From Microbispora corallina (GTDB lineage Bacteria > Actinomycetota > Actinomycetes > Streptosporangiales > Streptosporangiaceae), in assembly GCF_016863035.1 (NCBI RefSeq), contig NZ_BOOC01000002.1:186001-250000 (forward strand): a stretch of 64,000 bases of DNA, read 5' to 3'. The translations under genes and the position numbers were made by a program. How positions within the stretch are numbered: the stretch's first letter is position 1; the number at the start of each line of letters is the position of its first letter. The notes under the pieces were generated by a model. The model ran no database searches and was not told the origin of the DNA. It worked only from the letters and a program-made list of their open reading frames with translations. This document shows, one piece after another, positions 18,346 through 27,876 of the stretch.

Positions 18346-19616
18346 ACGGCGACCTTGTCGCGCAGCTCGGCGAACTTTCTCTCGCCGATGCCGGAGACCT
18401 GCTGCAACTGGTCCACGGACTGGAATCCGCCGTGCGCTGTCCGGAACTCCACGATGCGCTGGGCGAGGACGTCTCCCACGCCCGGCAACGTGTTGAGCTG
18501 TTCGACCGTGGCGGTGTTGAGGTTCACCGGGGTGCCGTCGGTGCCGGGGAGGGGCTGGGGTCCCTGTCCGCTCCCGCCCGCCTGGGCCGCGGGCGCGCCT
18601 ACAACGATCTGTTCGCCGTCCACCAGGCGTCGTGCGAGGTTGACGCCGCCGGGGTCCGCGCCCCGGCGCACGCCCCCGGCCGCTTTGATCGCGTCGACCA
18701 CCCGAGATCCGGCGGGCAGCGAGAGGACGCCCGGCCTGCGGACCTTCCCCGTCACGTACACGATCACGACGGACGTCGTAGCCGGTGAGGGGAGCGTCTC
18801 AGCGCCCGATCCCGACGCGGCCGCGTTCCCGGGTACGGAAGTGCCTCCGGCACCGGACCCGCCGGCACCCCCGGTTGCGCCGCCGCCCGCGCCGCGGGAG
18901 ACCGCGGCGGACAGGGCCCCGGAGACGGGGACCGGTGGGGCGATCGGCTCGGCGACCGGGCGCGACCGCCAGGCCAGCACCCCGGCCACGGCCGCGGCGA
19001 CGATCCCGAGGACGACCAGGACCCGCAGGCCGGGCGTTCCCGGATCCAGGCGCGGCGTCAGCAGGCCGAGCCGCGTCCGCCCGGCCGCCGACAGTTCCTC
19101 CAACCGTGTCCGCATCGGCGGCTCCTCCGTCTCGCCGACGTGCTCCGGCCGCGACCACCTCGAAGCCGCCGCCGCGTCGTGGAACTCCTCCAGCCACGGC
19201 GTGGTCGGCTCCGTCCTCTCCTCGAACCCCTCCGGCCTCTCCCCGAACCCCTCTCGCCCGGCCGGCTCCGGTAGCTCCTCGAACTCCGGCCGCGACAGCC
19301 GCGACCTCTCCGGGTACCCGAACCCCTCCGGCCACGGCTCGGGCGGCGGGTCCGACTCGGCGCGGGCGGTCCACAGGGCCGGCGACCGGCCGGGTGGTCC
19401 TCCGGCGAACGGGACGGCCTCCCAGGTCTCGTACGCCGGCCCCTCCCAGGGCACATCGGAGGCGAGAGCCGTACGGCCGAAGGACGGCGGCGGGCCGGGC
19501 GGGGACGGCGAGGAGCGGATGCGTGCCGAGGGCGGATCGAGGGGCGGCGCCGACGTCAGGGCCCGCAGCCGTGTCCGGGCCGTGTCGCGCGCAGTCCGCT
19601 GCTCCTTGCTTCGCAC
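18342..19616 (-). CDS. comEA: ComEA-like helix-hairpin-helix DNA-binding protein
   Basis: DNA receptor thought to hand DNA to ComEC. The C-terminal 65 residues form a double HhH: VNLNTATVEQLNTLPGVGDVLAQRIV and FQSVDQLQQVSGIGERKFAELRDKV. Before it is an SLBB-type domain (VYVTGKVRRPGVLSLPAGSRV). A single membrane anchor lies at about 200-220 (VLVVLGIVAAAVAGVLAW). The first 190 residues are a Glu/Pro-rich, probably disordered cytoplasmic part, much longer than in Bacillus ComEA, and low complexity. GTG 19616 is the only start giving the whole reading; its N-terminal part is less certain. Coupled to comEC by ATGA. Confidence 0.9.
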   Translation of the reverse strand: MRSKEQRTARDTARTRLRALTSAPPLDPPSARIRSSPSPPGPPPSFGRTALASDVPWEGPAYETWEAVPFAGGPPGRSPALWTARAESDPPPEPWPEGFGYPERSRLSRPEFEELPEPAGREGFGERPEGFEERTEPTTPWLEEFHDAAAASRWSRPEHVGETEEPPMRTRLEELSAAGRTRLGLLTPRLDPGTPGLRVLVVLGIVAAAVAGVLAWRSRPVAEPIAPPVPVSGALSAAVSRGAGGGATGGAGGSGAGGTSVPGNAAASGSGAETLPSPATTSVVIVYVTGKVRRPGVLSLPAGSRVVDAIKAAGGVRRGADPGGVNLARRLVDGEQIVVGAPAAQAGGSGQGPQPLPGTDGTPVNLNTATVEQLNTLPGVGDVLAQRIVEFRTAHGGFQSVDQLQQVSGIGERKFAELRDKVAV

Positions 19617-19716
19617 GACCGCGACGGTAGGCGTCCTTCACGCCCCCGCTCCCACCCGAACGCCGCTCTGTGGACAGCCGCGACTTGACGTAGGCGCCGT
19701 CTCGGCAGAGGAATAT

Positions 19717-20565
19717 CTATTCCGCTGGGACGATCGTGACGCCGAGCATGCCGGGGCCGGCATGGGCCGCGAGGACGGGACCGACCTCCACCACCCTCAG
19801 GCCCGTGAGCCCGGGCAGCCGGGCGGACAGGCTCGCGGCGAGCGCGTCGGCCCTGGTCGCGGCCATGAGGTGCTGCACCGCGACCTCGACCTGCCGCTCC
19901 CCCGCGGCGGCGACGACCAGGTCCTCCAGGCGGGCGATGGCGCGGCTCGCCGTCCGCACCCGTTCGAGCAGGGTGATCGCGCCGTCGCCCAGGTGCAGCA
20001 GCGGCTTGATCGACAACGCGGAGCCGACGAGGTTGGTCACCATGCCGATGCGCCCGCCGCGCCGCAGGTGGTCCAGCGTGTCGACGTAGAAGAAGGTCCG
20101 CGACTCCTCCGCGCGGCGGCGGGCGGCCGCCGCGGTCTCGTCGACCGAGCCTCCGGAGCGCGCCACGCGGGCGGCGGCGAGCACGGCGAATCCCAGGCCC
20201 ATGGCGATCGACCTGCTGTCGACCACCTCGACCGGCACGGGCGCCTCCCGGGCCGCGAGGCGGGCGGACTCCACGGTGCCCGACATCGCCCCCGACAGGT
20301 GCACGGACACCACGCCGGCGGCTCCCCGTGCCGCGGCCTCCTTGTACACGTCGGAGAAGCGTTCCGGAGCGGGCCGGGAGGTCGTGACGGGACGCTGGTC
20401 GCGCAGCGCGCGGGCCAGGGTCTCGTCGTCGAGCGGGCCGCCCTCGTCGAACTCCCTGTCGCCCACGACGACGTGCACAGGGACGACCGCGATACCCCAC
20501 CTCGCCGTCTCTTCCACGCCCAGGTACGCGGTGGAATCCGTGACGACAGCGACAGGTGGTGACAT
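19717..20565 (-). CDS. DegV family protein (fatty-acid binding)
   Basis: DegV/FakB proteins bind a fatty acid between two domains; in Firmicutes they present it to FakA kinase. The 282 residues show VAVVTDSTAYL at the N-terminus, TTSRPAPERFSDVY, the SVHLSGAMSGTVESA lipid-carboxylate motif and GRIGMVTNLVGSALSIKPLL. No FakA-like kinase is in the window. ATG 20565 sits 6 nt after TAATCT (20577-20572) on its strand, a good leaderless start. It is the usual neighbour of comEA in actinomycetes. Confidence 0.93.
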   Translation of the reverse strand: MSPPVAVVTDSTAYLGVEETARWGIAVVPVHVVVGDREFDEGGPLDDETLARALRDQRPVTTSRPAPERFSDVYKEAAARGAAGVVSVHLSGAMSGTVESARLAAREAPVPVEVVDSRSIAMGLGFAVLAAARVARSGGSVDETAAAARRRAEESRTFFYVDTLDHLRRGGRIGMVTNLVGSALSIKPLLHLGDGAITLLERVRTASRAIARLEDLVVAAAGERQVEVAVQHLMAATRADALAASLSARLPGLTGLRVVEVGPVLAAHAGPGMLGVTIVPAE

Positions 20566-20630
20566 ATCGCGAGATTACCCGTAAGCGATCCGCGGACAAC
20601 GGGCCACGGACGACAACCTCGGGGCGGCCG

Positions 20631-21839
20631 TTACTGGACGGGGGTGCCGCCGCGCCACACGCGGCGCGGCTTGAGGCCGAACGACCAGGCGAACGCGCCC
20701 TCGTGATCGGCGTCCCACTGGACGATGTCCGCGAGCCGCCCGGGAGCGAGGATGCCGCGGTCGGGCGCGCCGAGGACCTGGGCGCCGCCCAGCGTGGCGG
20801 CCCGCAGCGCGTCGCCCACGCTCATGCCGAACGCGGCGACCGCGAGGCTGATGACCAGCGACATCGAGGTGATGCCGCAGTGGCCGGGGTTGTGGTCGCT
20901 GCCGAGCGCGACCGGCACGCCCTGGGCGATCATCCGCCGCACCGGCGGGAGGTGGCCGACCTGGAGGGCCGATCCGGGGCAGACGACCGCCGGCACGCCG
21001 TACCGGGCCATCAGCGCGATGTCCTCGTCGGAGGAGTGGTGGAGCAGGTCGGCCGACGCGCAGCCCATCTCGGCGGCCAGCTGGACCGCGCCGCGCCTGT
21101 TGTAGGCGCCCGCGTGGATGCGGGGCATGAGGCCCACGTTGCGCCCGGAGGCCAGCACCCAGCGGGCCTCCTCGGCGGTGAAGTGGCCGTCGTCGCAGTA
21201 GACGTCGACGCTGTCGGCGCCCGCGGCCGCGGCGTCCGCGCACCAGGAGGCGGCGGCCTCGACGTAGTCGCGCTGGCGGCCGAAGTACTCCGGCGGGACG
21301 ACGTGCGCCGCGAGGAACGTCACGTGGACCCGCGGCATCATCGGCTCTTTCTCCAGCTCGCGGAGCAGCCGGACGTCGGCGAGCTCGCCGTCGCGGGTGA
21401 GGTGGTAGCCGGTCTTCGCCTCGACGGTGGTGGTGCCGCCGAGCAGCCAGTCGCGCAGCCGCTCGCGGACGCCGTTGCACAGGGTCCACGGGTCGGTGCC
21501 GCGGGTCACGGTGACGGTCGAGCCGATGCCGCCGCCCGCCGCGGCGATGGCCGAGGAGCTGGATCCGCCGGACCGCATGGCCATCTCGGCGTACCGGTTG
21601 CCGGCGTAGACGGGGTGGGTGTGGGCGTCGATGAGCCCCGGCGTGACGAGGGCGCCGCCCAGGTTCTCCACGTGGTCGACGTCGACGATGTCGTCGACGA
21701 CCCCGGGGACGCTCTGCGGGAGGTCCGCGGCCCGGCCGACCCAGGCGATGCGGTCGTTGTGGACCAGGATCGCGGCGTTGCTGCAGACATCGTGCCCGGT
21801 CCACAGCCGGCCGATGTTGGTGAGAAGCCGAACGGTCAT
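20631..21839 (-). CDS. hutI: Imidazolonepropionase-type amidohydrolase (HutI)
   Basis: HutI opens imidazolone-propionate to formiminoglutamate in histidine degradation. The 402 residues show amidohydrolase features: LVTPGLIDAHTHPVYAGNRYAEM (His pair), KTGYHLT, HAGAYN for the third metal ligand and GSDHNPGHCGITSM with the catalytic Asp. Length and order match HutI, but the HAGAYN motif is not the usual HADE form, so a related amidohydrolase is possible. No hutU or hutH lies in the window. AGGTGG precedes the ATG at 21839 at good spacing. Confidence 0.82.
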   Translation of the reverse strand: MTVRLLTNIGRLWTGHDVCSNAAILVHNDRIAWVGRAADLPQSVPGVVDDIVDVDHVENLGGALVTPGLIDAHTHPVYAGNRYAEMAMRSGGSSSSAIAAAGGGIGSTVTVTRGTDPWTLCNGVRERLRDWLLGGTTTVEAKTGYHLTRDGELADVRLLRELEKEPMMPRVHVTFLAAHVVPPEYFGRQRDYVEAAASWCADAAAAGADSVDVYCDDGHFTAEEARWVLASGRNVGLMPRIHAGAYNRRGAVQLAAEMGCASADLLHHSSDEDIALMARYGVPAVVCPGSALQVGHLPPVRRMIAQGVPVALGSDHNPGHCGITSMSLVISLAVAAFGMSVGDALRAATLGGAQVLGAPDRGILAPGRLADIVQWDADHEGAFAWSFGLKPRRVWRGGTPVQ

Positions 21840-22320
21840 CCGACCACCTGCCTGGCTGCCCGGGGCACCGGAACGGACCGGATCGCGGGCGCCACGCCCG
21901 CCGGGTCCGCCTGGTGTCCGGACGTCATTGGGGGGTCTCCTGCCTCATCGCGCACCGTGTTGCTGTGCGATGACCCTACCGCCCGGGGTTCACGAACCCG
22001 GGCGATTCAGTTCAGTTACGTTATTTCACAGGTGGGTTCGATGTACAGGGTTATCGAGAAGAACGCAGCTTCGCCTCAGGGGGACCGGGACGCACCATCA
22101 GTCCCGCCGGCACCGGTAGCCCCTGATGGGGACCGGTGACCCACTCGCGCCTCGAACGTGTGACCGCACTGCCTGGTGTCATTTTGTTACCCACGCCATA
22201 AGGTCTCATTAGGCTTTCCTTATCGTAGCAAGGGCGACGACCGCCGGGCCACCACGACGAGGCGTGTCGCGGCGGCCGGGTGTCGCCCCGCACGTGGGGC
22301 CCCGGGCCGGGTCGAGAAGG
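21840..22320. other. 481-bp region without a supported gene (upstream of hutI, downstream of hflX)
   Basis: Only short implausible frames occur. Visible structures are a hairpin at 21982-22004 (GCCCGGGGTTC / GAACCCGGGC, one bulge), a CATCGCGCAC / GTGCGATG dyad at 21945-21973, and ATAAGG / CCTTAT at 22198-22223. These could be regulatory sites or a terminator of hutI/hflX traffic; none is assignable. The stretch 22008-22035 is unusually AT-rich for the window. Confidence 0.5.
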
Positions 22321-23733
22321 TCAGACGGTCTCGACGGGCTTCGCCACGCGGTCGAGCTCGGCGAACAGGCCGGACAGGACGCGGGCGTGCAGGATCGTAC
22401 CGTCTCCGGTGTGCTCCAGCGACAGCACCTCGCCCTCGCTGTGGGCCCGCGCGACGAGGTCTCCCCTGTCGTAGGGCACCAGCATCCGGATCTCGTGGTC
22501 GAGACGGGGCAGCTCGCGCTCGATCGCGGCCATCAGCTCGCCCATGCCGGAGCCGGTGCGCGCGGACACGACCACGCTGTGCCGTTCCTTCATGGTGAGC
22601 CGCGACAGCACCACCGGGTCGGCGGCGTCGGCCTTGTTGATGACCACGATCTCCGGGATGTGCCGGGCGCCCTCGATCTCGGCCAGCACCTCACGCACGG
22701 CCGCGATCTGGGACTCGGGGTCGGGGTGGGACCCGTCCACGACGTGCAGGATCAGGTCGGCGTCGCCGACCTCCTCCAGCGTCGACCGGAACGCCTCGAC
22801 GAGCTGGTGCGGCAGGTGCCGGACGAACCCGACGGTGTCCGCCAGCGTGAAGACGCGCCCCTCGGGCGTGCGGGCCCTGCGGACGGTCGGGTCGAGGGTC
22901 GCGAACAGCGCGTCCTCGACCAGGACGCCGGCCCCTGTCAGCCGGTTGAGCAGCGACGACTTGCCGGCGTTGGTGTAGCCGGCGATCGCGACAGCGGGGA
23001 CCTCGCGCGACTGCCTGCGGTGGCGCTTCGTCACCCGGGCGGTCGACATCTCCTTGATCTGCCGCCGCAGCTTCGCCATCCGCTCGCGGATCCGCCGCCG
23101 GTCGAGCTCGATCTTGGTCTCACCGGGGCCGCGGCCGCCGATGCCGACGCCGCCCGCGGCGCGTCCGCCGACCTGCCGGGACAGGTTGCCACCCCAGCCG
23201 CGCAGGCGGGGCAGCAGGTACTGCAACTGGGCCAGCTCGACCTGGGCCTTGCCCTCGCGGCTCTTGGCGTGCTGGGCGAAGATGTCGAGGATCAGGGCCG
23301 TACGGTCGATGACCTTGACCTTGACGACCTCCTCCAGCTGACGCAGCTGGCCGGGGGTCAGCTCACCGTCGCAGATGACGGTGTCGGCGCCGCCGGCCGC
23401 GACGATGTCGCGCAGCTCGATCGCCTTGCCCGAGCCGATGTAGGTGGCCGGGTCGGGCCGGTCGCGGCGCTGGATCAGCCCTTCGAGGACCTGGGACCCG
23501 GCCGTCTCGGCGAGGAGCTTGAGCTCCTGCAGGGAGTTCTCCGCGTCGATGATCGTGCCGTCGGTCCACACGCCCACGAGCACGACCCGCTCCAGGCGGA
23601 GCTGACGGTATTCGACTTCCGTGATGTCTTCGAGCTCTGTCGACAGACCCGCTACGCGACGGAGCGCCTGGCGCTCTTCGAGATCGTAATCGCCCACCGC
23701 GTGGTCTTCGGGCTCGTATCGCATATATGTCAT
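22321..23733 (-). CDS. hflX: GTPase HflX
   Basis: Ribosome-associated GTPase that splits or rescues stalled 70S ribosomes under stress. The 470-residue protein has the HflX N-terminal domain (ENSLQELKLLAETAG, YIGSGKAIELRDIV), the Gly-rich GGRAAGGVGIGGRGPGE linker typical of HflX, and the G domain with GYTNAGKSSLLNRL, DTVGFV and NKAD. The ATG at 23733 (MTYMRYEPEDH) is supported by the family N-terminus; the second ATG three codons on is also possible. It is apparently monocistronic. Confidence 0.96.
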   Translation of the reverse strand: MTYMRYEPEDHAVGDYDLEERQALRRVAGLSTELEDITEVEYRQLRLERVVLVGVWTDGTIIDAENSLQELKLLAETAGSQVLEGLIQRRDRPDPATYIGSGKAIELRDIVAAGGADTVICDGELTPGQLRQLEEVVKVKVIDRTALILDIFAQHAKSREGKAQVELAQLQYLLPRLRGWGGNLSRQVGGRAAGGVGIGGRGPGETKIELDRRRIRERMAKLRRQIKEMSTARVTKRHRRQSREVPAVAIAGYTNAGKSSLLNRLTGAGVLVEDALFATLDPTVRRARTPEGRVFTLADTVGFVRHLPHQLVEAFRSTLEEVGDADLILHVVDGSHPDPESQIAAVREVLAEIEGARHIPEIVVINKADAADPVVLSRLTMKERHSVVVSARTGSGMGELMAAIERELPRLDHEIRMLVPYDRGDLVARAHSEGEVLSLEHTGDGTILHARVLSGLFAELDRVAKPVETV

Positions 23734-23856
23734 CTCTACTAGACGAACAATCCGACACCCAGGTGTCTTCCCCCAGATGGTGGCACGACGCCAGGTCCCC
23801 GCGCACTCTGTTATGCCCCCGGAAGAACCGGCTCGCCCAACCCCGCCTGCGACGGG

Positions 23857-23894
23857 ATGTCAGGCGCGCAGGACCATGTCAGGCGCGCAGGACC
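23857..23894. repeat. 19-bp tandem duplication across a stop codon
   Basis: ATGTCAGGCGCGCAGGACC occurs at 23857-23875 and again at 23876-23894, head to tail. On the minus strand it encodes the end of the DUF4097 lipoprotein, ...VLRA and TGA, so the gene end with its stop codon is present twice. Confidence 0.85.
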
Positions 23895-24556
23895 TTCGCG
23901 TCGCCGGCGCCGGTCCTCACGACGATCGTGCGCGGGGCCGACGGGTCCTGCGCCACCTGCACCGTGCGGTCCCCCGTGCCGGTCTCGGTGGTGACGTCGT
24001 ACGACTCGGACGGCACCCACACCACGCCGTCGCCCGACCCGGTCTCCACCTGGACCTGGTCCGGCACGGTCGCGAACCGCAGCCGGACCTCGCCCGACCC
24101 GGTCTCGGCCGTCACCCGCTTCCCGCCGAGCCCCCGGGCGTCGATGTCGCCGGACCCGGACGAGGCCTGCACCGGCCCGGTGAGCTGCCGCAGCGTGATG
24201 TTCCCCGACCCGCTGTCGAGCCGCACGTCGAGACCGCGGGGCACCTCCACCTTGTAGTCGACGGAGCAGGACCGGCACCGGTAGCTCAAGGTGAGGGTCC
24301 CCCCGCTCATGCTGTGCCCGTTCCCCGGCCGGTCGCCCCGCCAGTGGAGGGTCTCGGTGACGTGCACCACCGCCCGGTCCGACTCCTCGATCACCACGTC
24401 GCCCGAACCGGTGTGCGCGTCGACCACGTTCACGCCGTCCACGTCGTACGACTGTGTGGCCTGCTCGCCGCCGAAGCCCACGTTCACGTCGCACGCGGCG
24501 ACGGCCAGGCCCAGGCCCAGGACCGCCCCCGCGACCATCATCGTCTGCTTTCTCAT
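23879..24556 (-). CDS. DUF4097-family lipoprotein (beta-helix adhesin-like)
   Basis: A lipoprotein signal peptide (MRKQTMMVAGAVLGLGLAVAAC, lipobox VAAC) precedes about 200 residues built from repeating strands with TGSGDV, SGSGNIT, SGSGDID, TGSGEVR, TGSGDGV and TGTGD, the right-handed beta-helix pattern of DUF4097 proteins. It would be attached to the outer face of the membrane; function is unknown. The frame is open to 24694, but ATG 24556 gives the lipoprotein signal. Two cysteines in CRSCSV may form a disulfide. It is divergent from aceB, with about 155 bp between. Confidence 0.85.
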   Translation of the reverse strand: MRKQTMMVAGAVLGLGLAVAACDVNVGFGGEQATQSYDVDGVNVVDAHTGSGDVVIEESDRAVVHVTETLHWRGDRPGNGHSMSGGTLTLSYRCRSCSVDYKVEVPRGLDVRLDSGSGNITLRQLTGPVQASSGSGDIDARGLGGKRVTAETGSGEVRLRFATVPDQVQVETGSGDGVVWVPSESYDVTTETGTGDRTVQVAQDPSAPRTIVVRTGAGDAKVLRA

Positions 24557-24686
24557 ATCCGTGATTCTTCGGCCGCCCACGTCCCCCGCCCATCGGGGAA
24601 GCCCCCGAGCCCTCCCTGAGCCGCCCCCCACGTTGACCCTCTTTCCGGCCGTGGGATAGCGTCGATTCCACTTCACAGAAGACGCT

Positions 24687-24701
24687 TTCCGCATCGTGGA
24701 A
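24687..24701 (+). promoter_or_regulatory. IclR-type operator candidate in front of aceB
   Basis: TTCC-N7-GGAA (TTCCGCATCGTGGAA) is the 15-bp dyad form bound by IclR-family regulators such as AllR. It ends 10 nt before the aceB ATG and overlaps the ribosome-binding site GGAAGGA, so binding would block expression. An iclR gene ends the cluster downstream. Confidence 0.6.
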
Positions 24702-24711
24702 GGATAGCCGA

Positions 24712-26298
24712 ATGGACGGCGTTGAGATCAGGGGTCCCCTGCTCGAGCGTTTCGACGAGATCCTCACTCCCGAGGCCCTCGGCTTCGTGGCCACGCTGCA
24801 GCGGGAGTTCGATCCGCGGCGGCGGGAGCTGCTGGCCGCCCGGCAGGCCAGGCAGGCCGACCTGTCGGCCGGGGGGACGCTCGACTTCCTGCCCGAGACC
24901 GCGCACGTCCGCGAGTCCGAGTGGCGGGTGGCGCCCCCGGCCCCCGGCCTGGAGGACCGCCGCGTCGAGATCACCGGCCCGGTCGACCGGAAGATGACGA
25001 TCAACGCGCTCAACTCGGGCGCGAAGGTCTGGCTCGCCGACTTCGAGGACGCCAACGCCCCCACCTGGGAGAACACGGTCAACGGGCAGATCAACCTGCG
25101 CGACGCCCTCGACCGCGCCATCGACTTCACCGCGGGCGGCAAGTCGTACGCGCTGCGGCCCGACGAGGAGCTCGCCACGATCGTGGTCCGGCCGCGCGGC
25201 TGGCACCTCACGGAGAAGCACGTCCTCGTCGACGGCGAGGAGGCGTCCGGATCGCTCGTCGACTTCGGGCTGTACTTCTTCCACTGCGCCCGGCGGCAGA
25301 TCGACAAGGGCCGCGGGCCGTACTTCTACCTGCCGAAGATGGAGTCGCACCTGGAGGCGCGGCTCTGGAACGACGTGTTCGTCCGGGCCCAGGAGCTGCT
25401 GGGCGTCCCCCGGGGCACCATCCGCGCGACCGTGCTCATCGAGACCTACCCCGCGGCGTTCGAGATGGAGGAGATCCTCTACGAGCTGCGGGAGCACTCG
25501 GCGGGCCTGAACGCCGGCCGCTGGGACTACCTGTTCAGCGTCATCAAGAAGTTCCGCACCCGGGGGCGGGAGTTCCTGCTGCCCGAGCGGAACGCGGTCA
25601 CGATGACGGCGCCGTTCATGCGCGCCTACACCGAGCTGCTCGTCCGCACCTGCCACAAGCGGGGCGCGCACGCCATCGGCGGCATGGCGGCCTTCATCCC
25701 GTCCCGCCGCGACCCCGAGGTCAACAAGATCGCACTGGAGAAGGTGCGGGCCGACAAGACCCGGGAGTCCGGCGACGGCTTCGACGGATCGTGGGTGGCC
25801 CACCCCGACCTGGTGCCGATCTGCCGCGAGGTGTTCGACGGCGTCCTCGGCGACCGGCCCAACCAGCTCGACCGCCTCCGCGACGACGTGCGCGTGACCG
25901 CGGAGGACCTGCTGGCCGTGTCGAAGACGCCGGGACAGATCACCGAGGCGGGCCTGCGCAACAACGTCGACGTGGCGCTGCGCTACCTGGCGGCCTGGAT
26001 GGGCGGGCTCGGCGCCGTGGCCATCCACAACCTCATGGAGGACGCGGCGACCGCCGAGATCTCCAGGTCCCAGATCTGGCAGTGGATCCACAACGACATC
26101 CAGCTCGCCGACACGGGCGCCGTCGTCACGAAGGACCTCGTCCAGCGGATCATCGAGGAGGAGCTCGCGAAGATCGCCTCCGAGCCCGGCTACGACGAGA
26201 ACCTGTACGGCCAGGCGAAGGCGCTGTTCACGGAGGTGGCCCTCGACGACGACTTCGCCGAGTTCCTCACGCTCCCGGCGTACGCGCGCCTGCCGTGA
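24712..26298 (+). CDS. aceB: Malate synthase A
   Basis: Condenses glyoxylate with acetyl-CoA to malate in the cytoplasm. The 528-residue length is that of isoform A. The family signature [17 protein letters not shown] is present near residue 265, with the N-terminal [32 protein letters not shown] and the C-terminal [24 protein letters not shown] 24712 follows AAGGA at 7 nt. No isocitrate lyase gene is nearby; instead glycolate oxidase genes follow, so here the glyoxylate probably comes from glycolate. Confidence 0.97.
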   Translation: MDGVEIRGPLLERFDEILTPEALGFVATLQREFDPRRRELLAARQARQADLSAGGTLDFLPETAHVRESEWRVAPPAPGLEDRRVEITGPVDRKMTINALNSGAKVWLADFEDANAPTWENTVNGQINLRDALDRAIDFTAGGKSYALRPDEELATIVVRPRGWHLTEKHVLVDGEEASGSLVDFGLYFFHCARRQIDKGRGPYFYLPKMESHLEARLWNDVFVRAQELLGVPRGTIRATVLIETYPAAFEMEEILYELREHSAGLNAGRWDYLFSVIKKFRTRGREFLLPERNAVTMTAPFMRAYTELLVRTCHKRGAHAIGGMAAFIPSRRDPEVNKIALEKVRADKTRESGDGFDGSWVAHPDLVPICREVFDGVLGDRPNQLDRLRDDVRVTAEDLLAVSKTPGQITEAGLRNNVDVALRYLAAWMGGLGAVAIHNLMEDAATAEISRSQIWQWIHNDIQLADTGAVVTKDLVQRIIEEELAKIASEPGYDENLYGQAKALFTEVALDDDFAEFLTLPAYARLP

Positions 26299-26376
26299 CG
26301 TCCGTCCCGCCGCGTCCGGAACATCGGGAGTGCCGGTTCGGCGGCGGTGCGAGATGATTCAAGAGGAACACACCGG

Positions 26377-26400
26377 CCCGGGCGGCACGTTCCGCCCGGG
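26377..26400 (+). terminator. Perfect 9-bp hairpin between aceB and glcD
   Basis: CCCGGGCGG (26377-26385) and CCGCCCGGG (26392-26400) flank a 6-nt loop. No T-run follows. It may be an L-shaped terminator for aceB or an attenuating structure upstream of the glcD ribosome-binding site at 26408-26418. Confidence 0.5.
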
Positions 26401-26424
26401 TCACGCGGGGAGGAGCGGGACCCG

Positions 26425-27876
26425 ATGTCGACCCTCGAACGGCTGACGGCGCGCCTGGGCGCGGCCCTCCCGCCGGAGGCCGTGATCACCGACCCGGTCC
26501 GCCTGCGCACGTACGAGTGCGACGGGCTGACCTACCACCGTGCCACTCCCGGCGTGGTCGTGCTGCCCGAGACAGCCGAGCAGGTGGCCGCCGTCGTCCG
26601 GCTCTGCGCCGAGTTCGGCGTGCCGTTCGTCGCCAGGGGCTCGGGGACGGGCCTGTCGGGCGGCGCGCTGCCCCGCACCGACGGCGTCCTGATCGTCACC
26701 TCGCGCATGCGGCGGATCCTGGAGATCGACATCGCGGGCCGCAGGGCCGTCGTCGAGCCGGGCGTGACCAACCTGGCCATCACCGAGGCCGTACGCGACC
26801 AGGGGTACTACTACGCCCCCGACCCCTCCAGCCAGCAGATCTGCTCCATCGGCGGCAACGTCGCCGAGAACTCGGGCGGCGCCCACTGCCTGAAGTACGG
26901 CTTCACGGTCAACCACGTCCTCGCCCTTCAGGTGGTCACCCCGGACGGCGAGATCGTCGAACTGTCCGAGCAGGACGCGGGCTACGACCTGCTCGGCGCG
27001 TTCATCGGCTCGGAGGGCACTCTCGGCATCGCCACCGCGATCACCGTACGGCTGTCGCGGGCGCCGGAGGCCGTCACGACGCTGCTGGCGGCCTTCACGG
27101 ACATCGAGTCGGGCGGCCAGGCCGTGTCCGCCGTGATCGCGGCGGGCGTGCTCCCGGCGGCCATCGAGATGATGGACGCCCTCGCGATCGAGGCGGCGGA
27201 GGCCGCCGTGCACTGCGGCTACCCGCCGGGCGCCGGAGCCGTCCTCGTGGTCGAGCTGGACGGGCCGCGCGCCGAGGTGGAGCGGCAGTTCACCGCCGTC
27301 GAGCGGATCTGCCGGGACACCGGGGCCTTCGAGGTGCGCGTGGCGGCCTCGGCCGAGGAGCGCGCGGCGATCTGGAAGGGCCGCAAGTCGGCCTTCGCCG
27401 CTGTGGGCCGCATCAGCCCGGCGTACATCGTGCAGGACGGCGTCGTGCCGCGGACCGCGCTCCCCGAGGTGCTCGCCGGGATCGACCGGCTCCAGGACGA
27501 GTACGGCATCCGGGTGGCGAACGTCTTCCACGCCGGGGACGGCAACCTGCACCCGCTGGTGCTGTTCGACGACAGCGTGCCCGGCGAGGGCGAGCGCGCC
27601 GAGGCCGCCAGCGGGCGCATCCTCGACCTGTGCATCGAGCACGGCGGCTCGATCACCGGCGAGCACGGCGTCGGCGTGGACAAGGCCCGCTACATGCCCC
27701 GGATGTTCACCCCGGACGACCTCGACACCATGCAGCTCGTCCGCTGCGCCTTCGACCCGGAAGGGCTGTCGAACCCGGGCAAGGTCTTCCCCACCCCGCG
27801 CCTGTGCGGCGAGGTCCCTGGCGTCCGCAAAGGCGTCCACCCGCTCGTCGAGGCCGGCCTCGCGGAGCAGTTCTGA
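26425..27876 (+). CDS. glcD: Glycolate oxidase FAD-linked subunit GlcD
   Basis: Oxidises glycolate (or another 2-hydroxy acid) to glyoxylate and passes electrons via GlcF. The 483 residues show the PCMH FAD-binding half with VARGSGTGLSGGA and ENSGGAHCLKYG, and the C-terminal FAD-oxidase domain with NVFHAGDGNLHPL and SITGEHGVGVDK. ATG 26425 follows GGGGAGGAGCGGG. It overlaps glcE by one base (TGATG). FAD-linked D-lactate dehydrogenases share this fold, but the adjoining glcE and glcF favour glycolate oxidase. Confidence 0.94.
   Translation: MSTLERLTARLGAALPPEAVITDPVRLRTYECDGLTYHRATPGVVVLPETAEQVAAVVRLCAEFGVPFVARGSGTGLSGGALPRTDGVLIVTSRMRRILEIDIAGRRAVVEPGVTNLAITEAVRDQGYYYAPDPSSQQICSIGGNVAENSGGAHCLKYGFTVNHVLALQVVTPDGEIVELSEQDAGYDLLGAFIGSEGTLGIATAITVRLSRAPEAVTTLLAAFTDIESGGQAVSAVIAAGVLPAAIEMMDALAIEAAEAAVHCGYPPGAGAVLVVELDGPRAEVERQFTAVERICRDTGAFEVRVAASAEERAAIWKGRKSAFAAVGRISPAYIVQDGVVPRTALPEVLAGIDRLQDEYGIRVANVFHAGDGNLHPLVLFDDSVPGEGERAEAASGRILDLCIEHGGSITGEHGVGVDKARYMPRMFTPDDLDTMQLVRCAFDPEGLSNPGKVFPTPRLCGEVPGVRKGVHPLVEAGLAEQF

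Noticed and set aside
22198-22223. Iron-box or DtxR-like site (TTAGGCTTTCCTTA)
   Set aside because: Only a partial match to the IdeR/DmdR consensus, and no iron-related gene adjoins it; kept only as an unassigned dyad.
22051-22293. 80-codon minus-strand ORF in the hutI-hflX gap
   Set aside because: No RBS, no domain and composition like random sequence.
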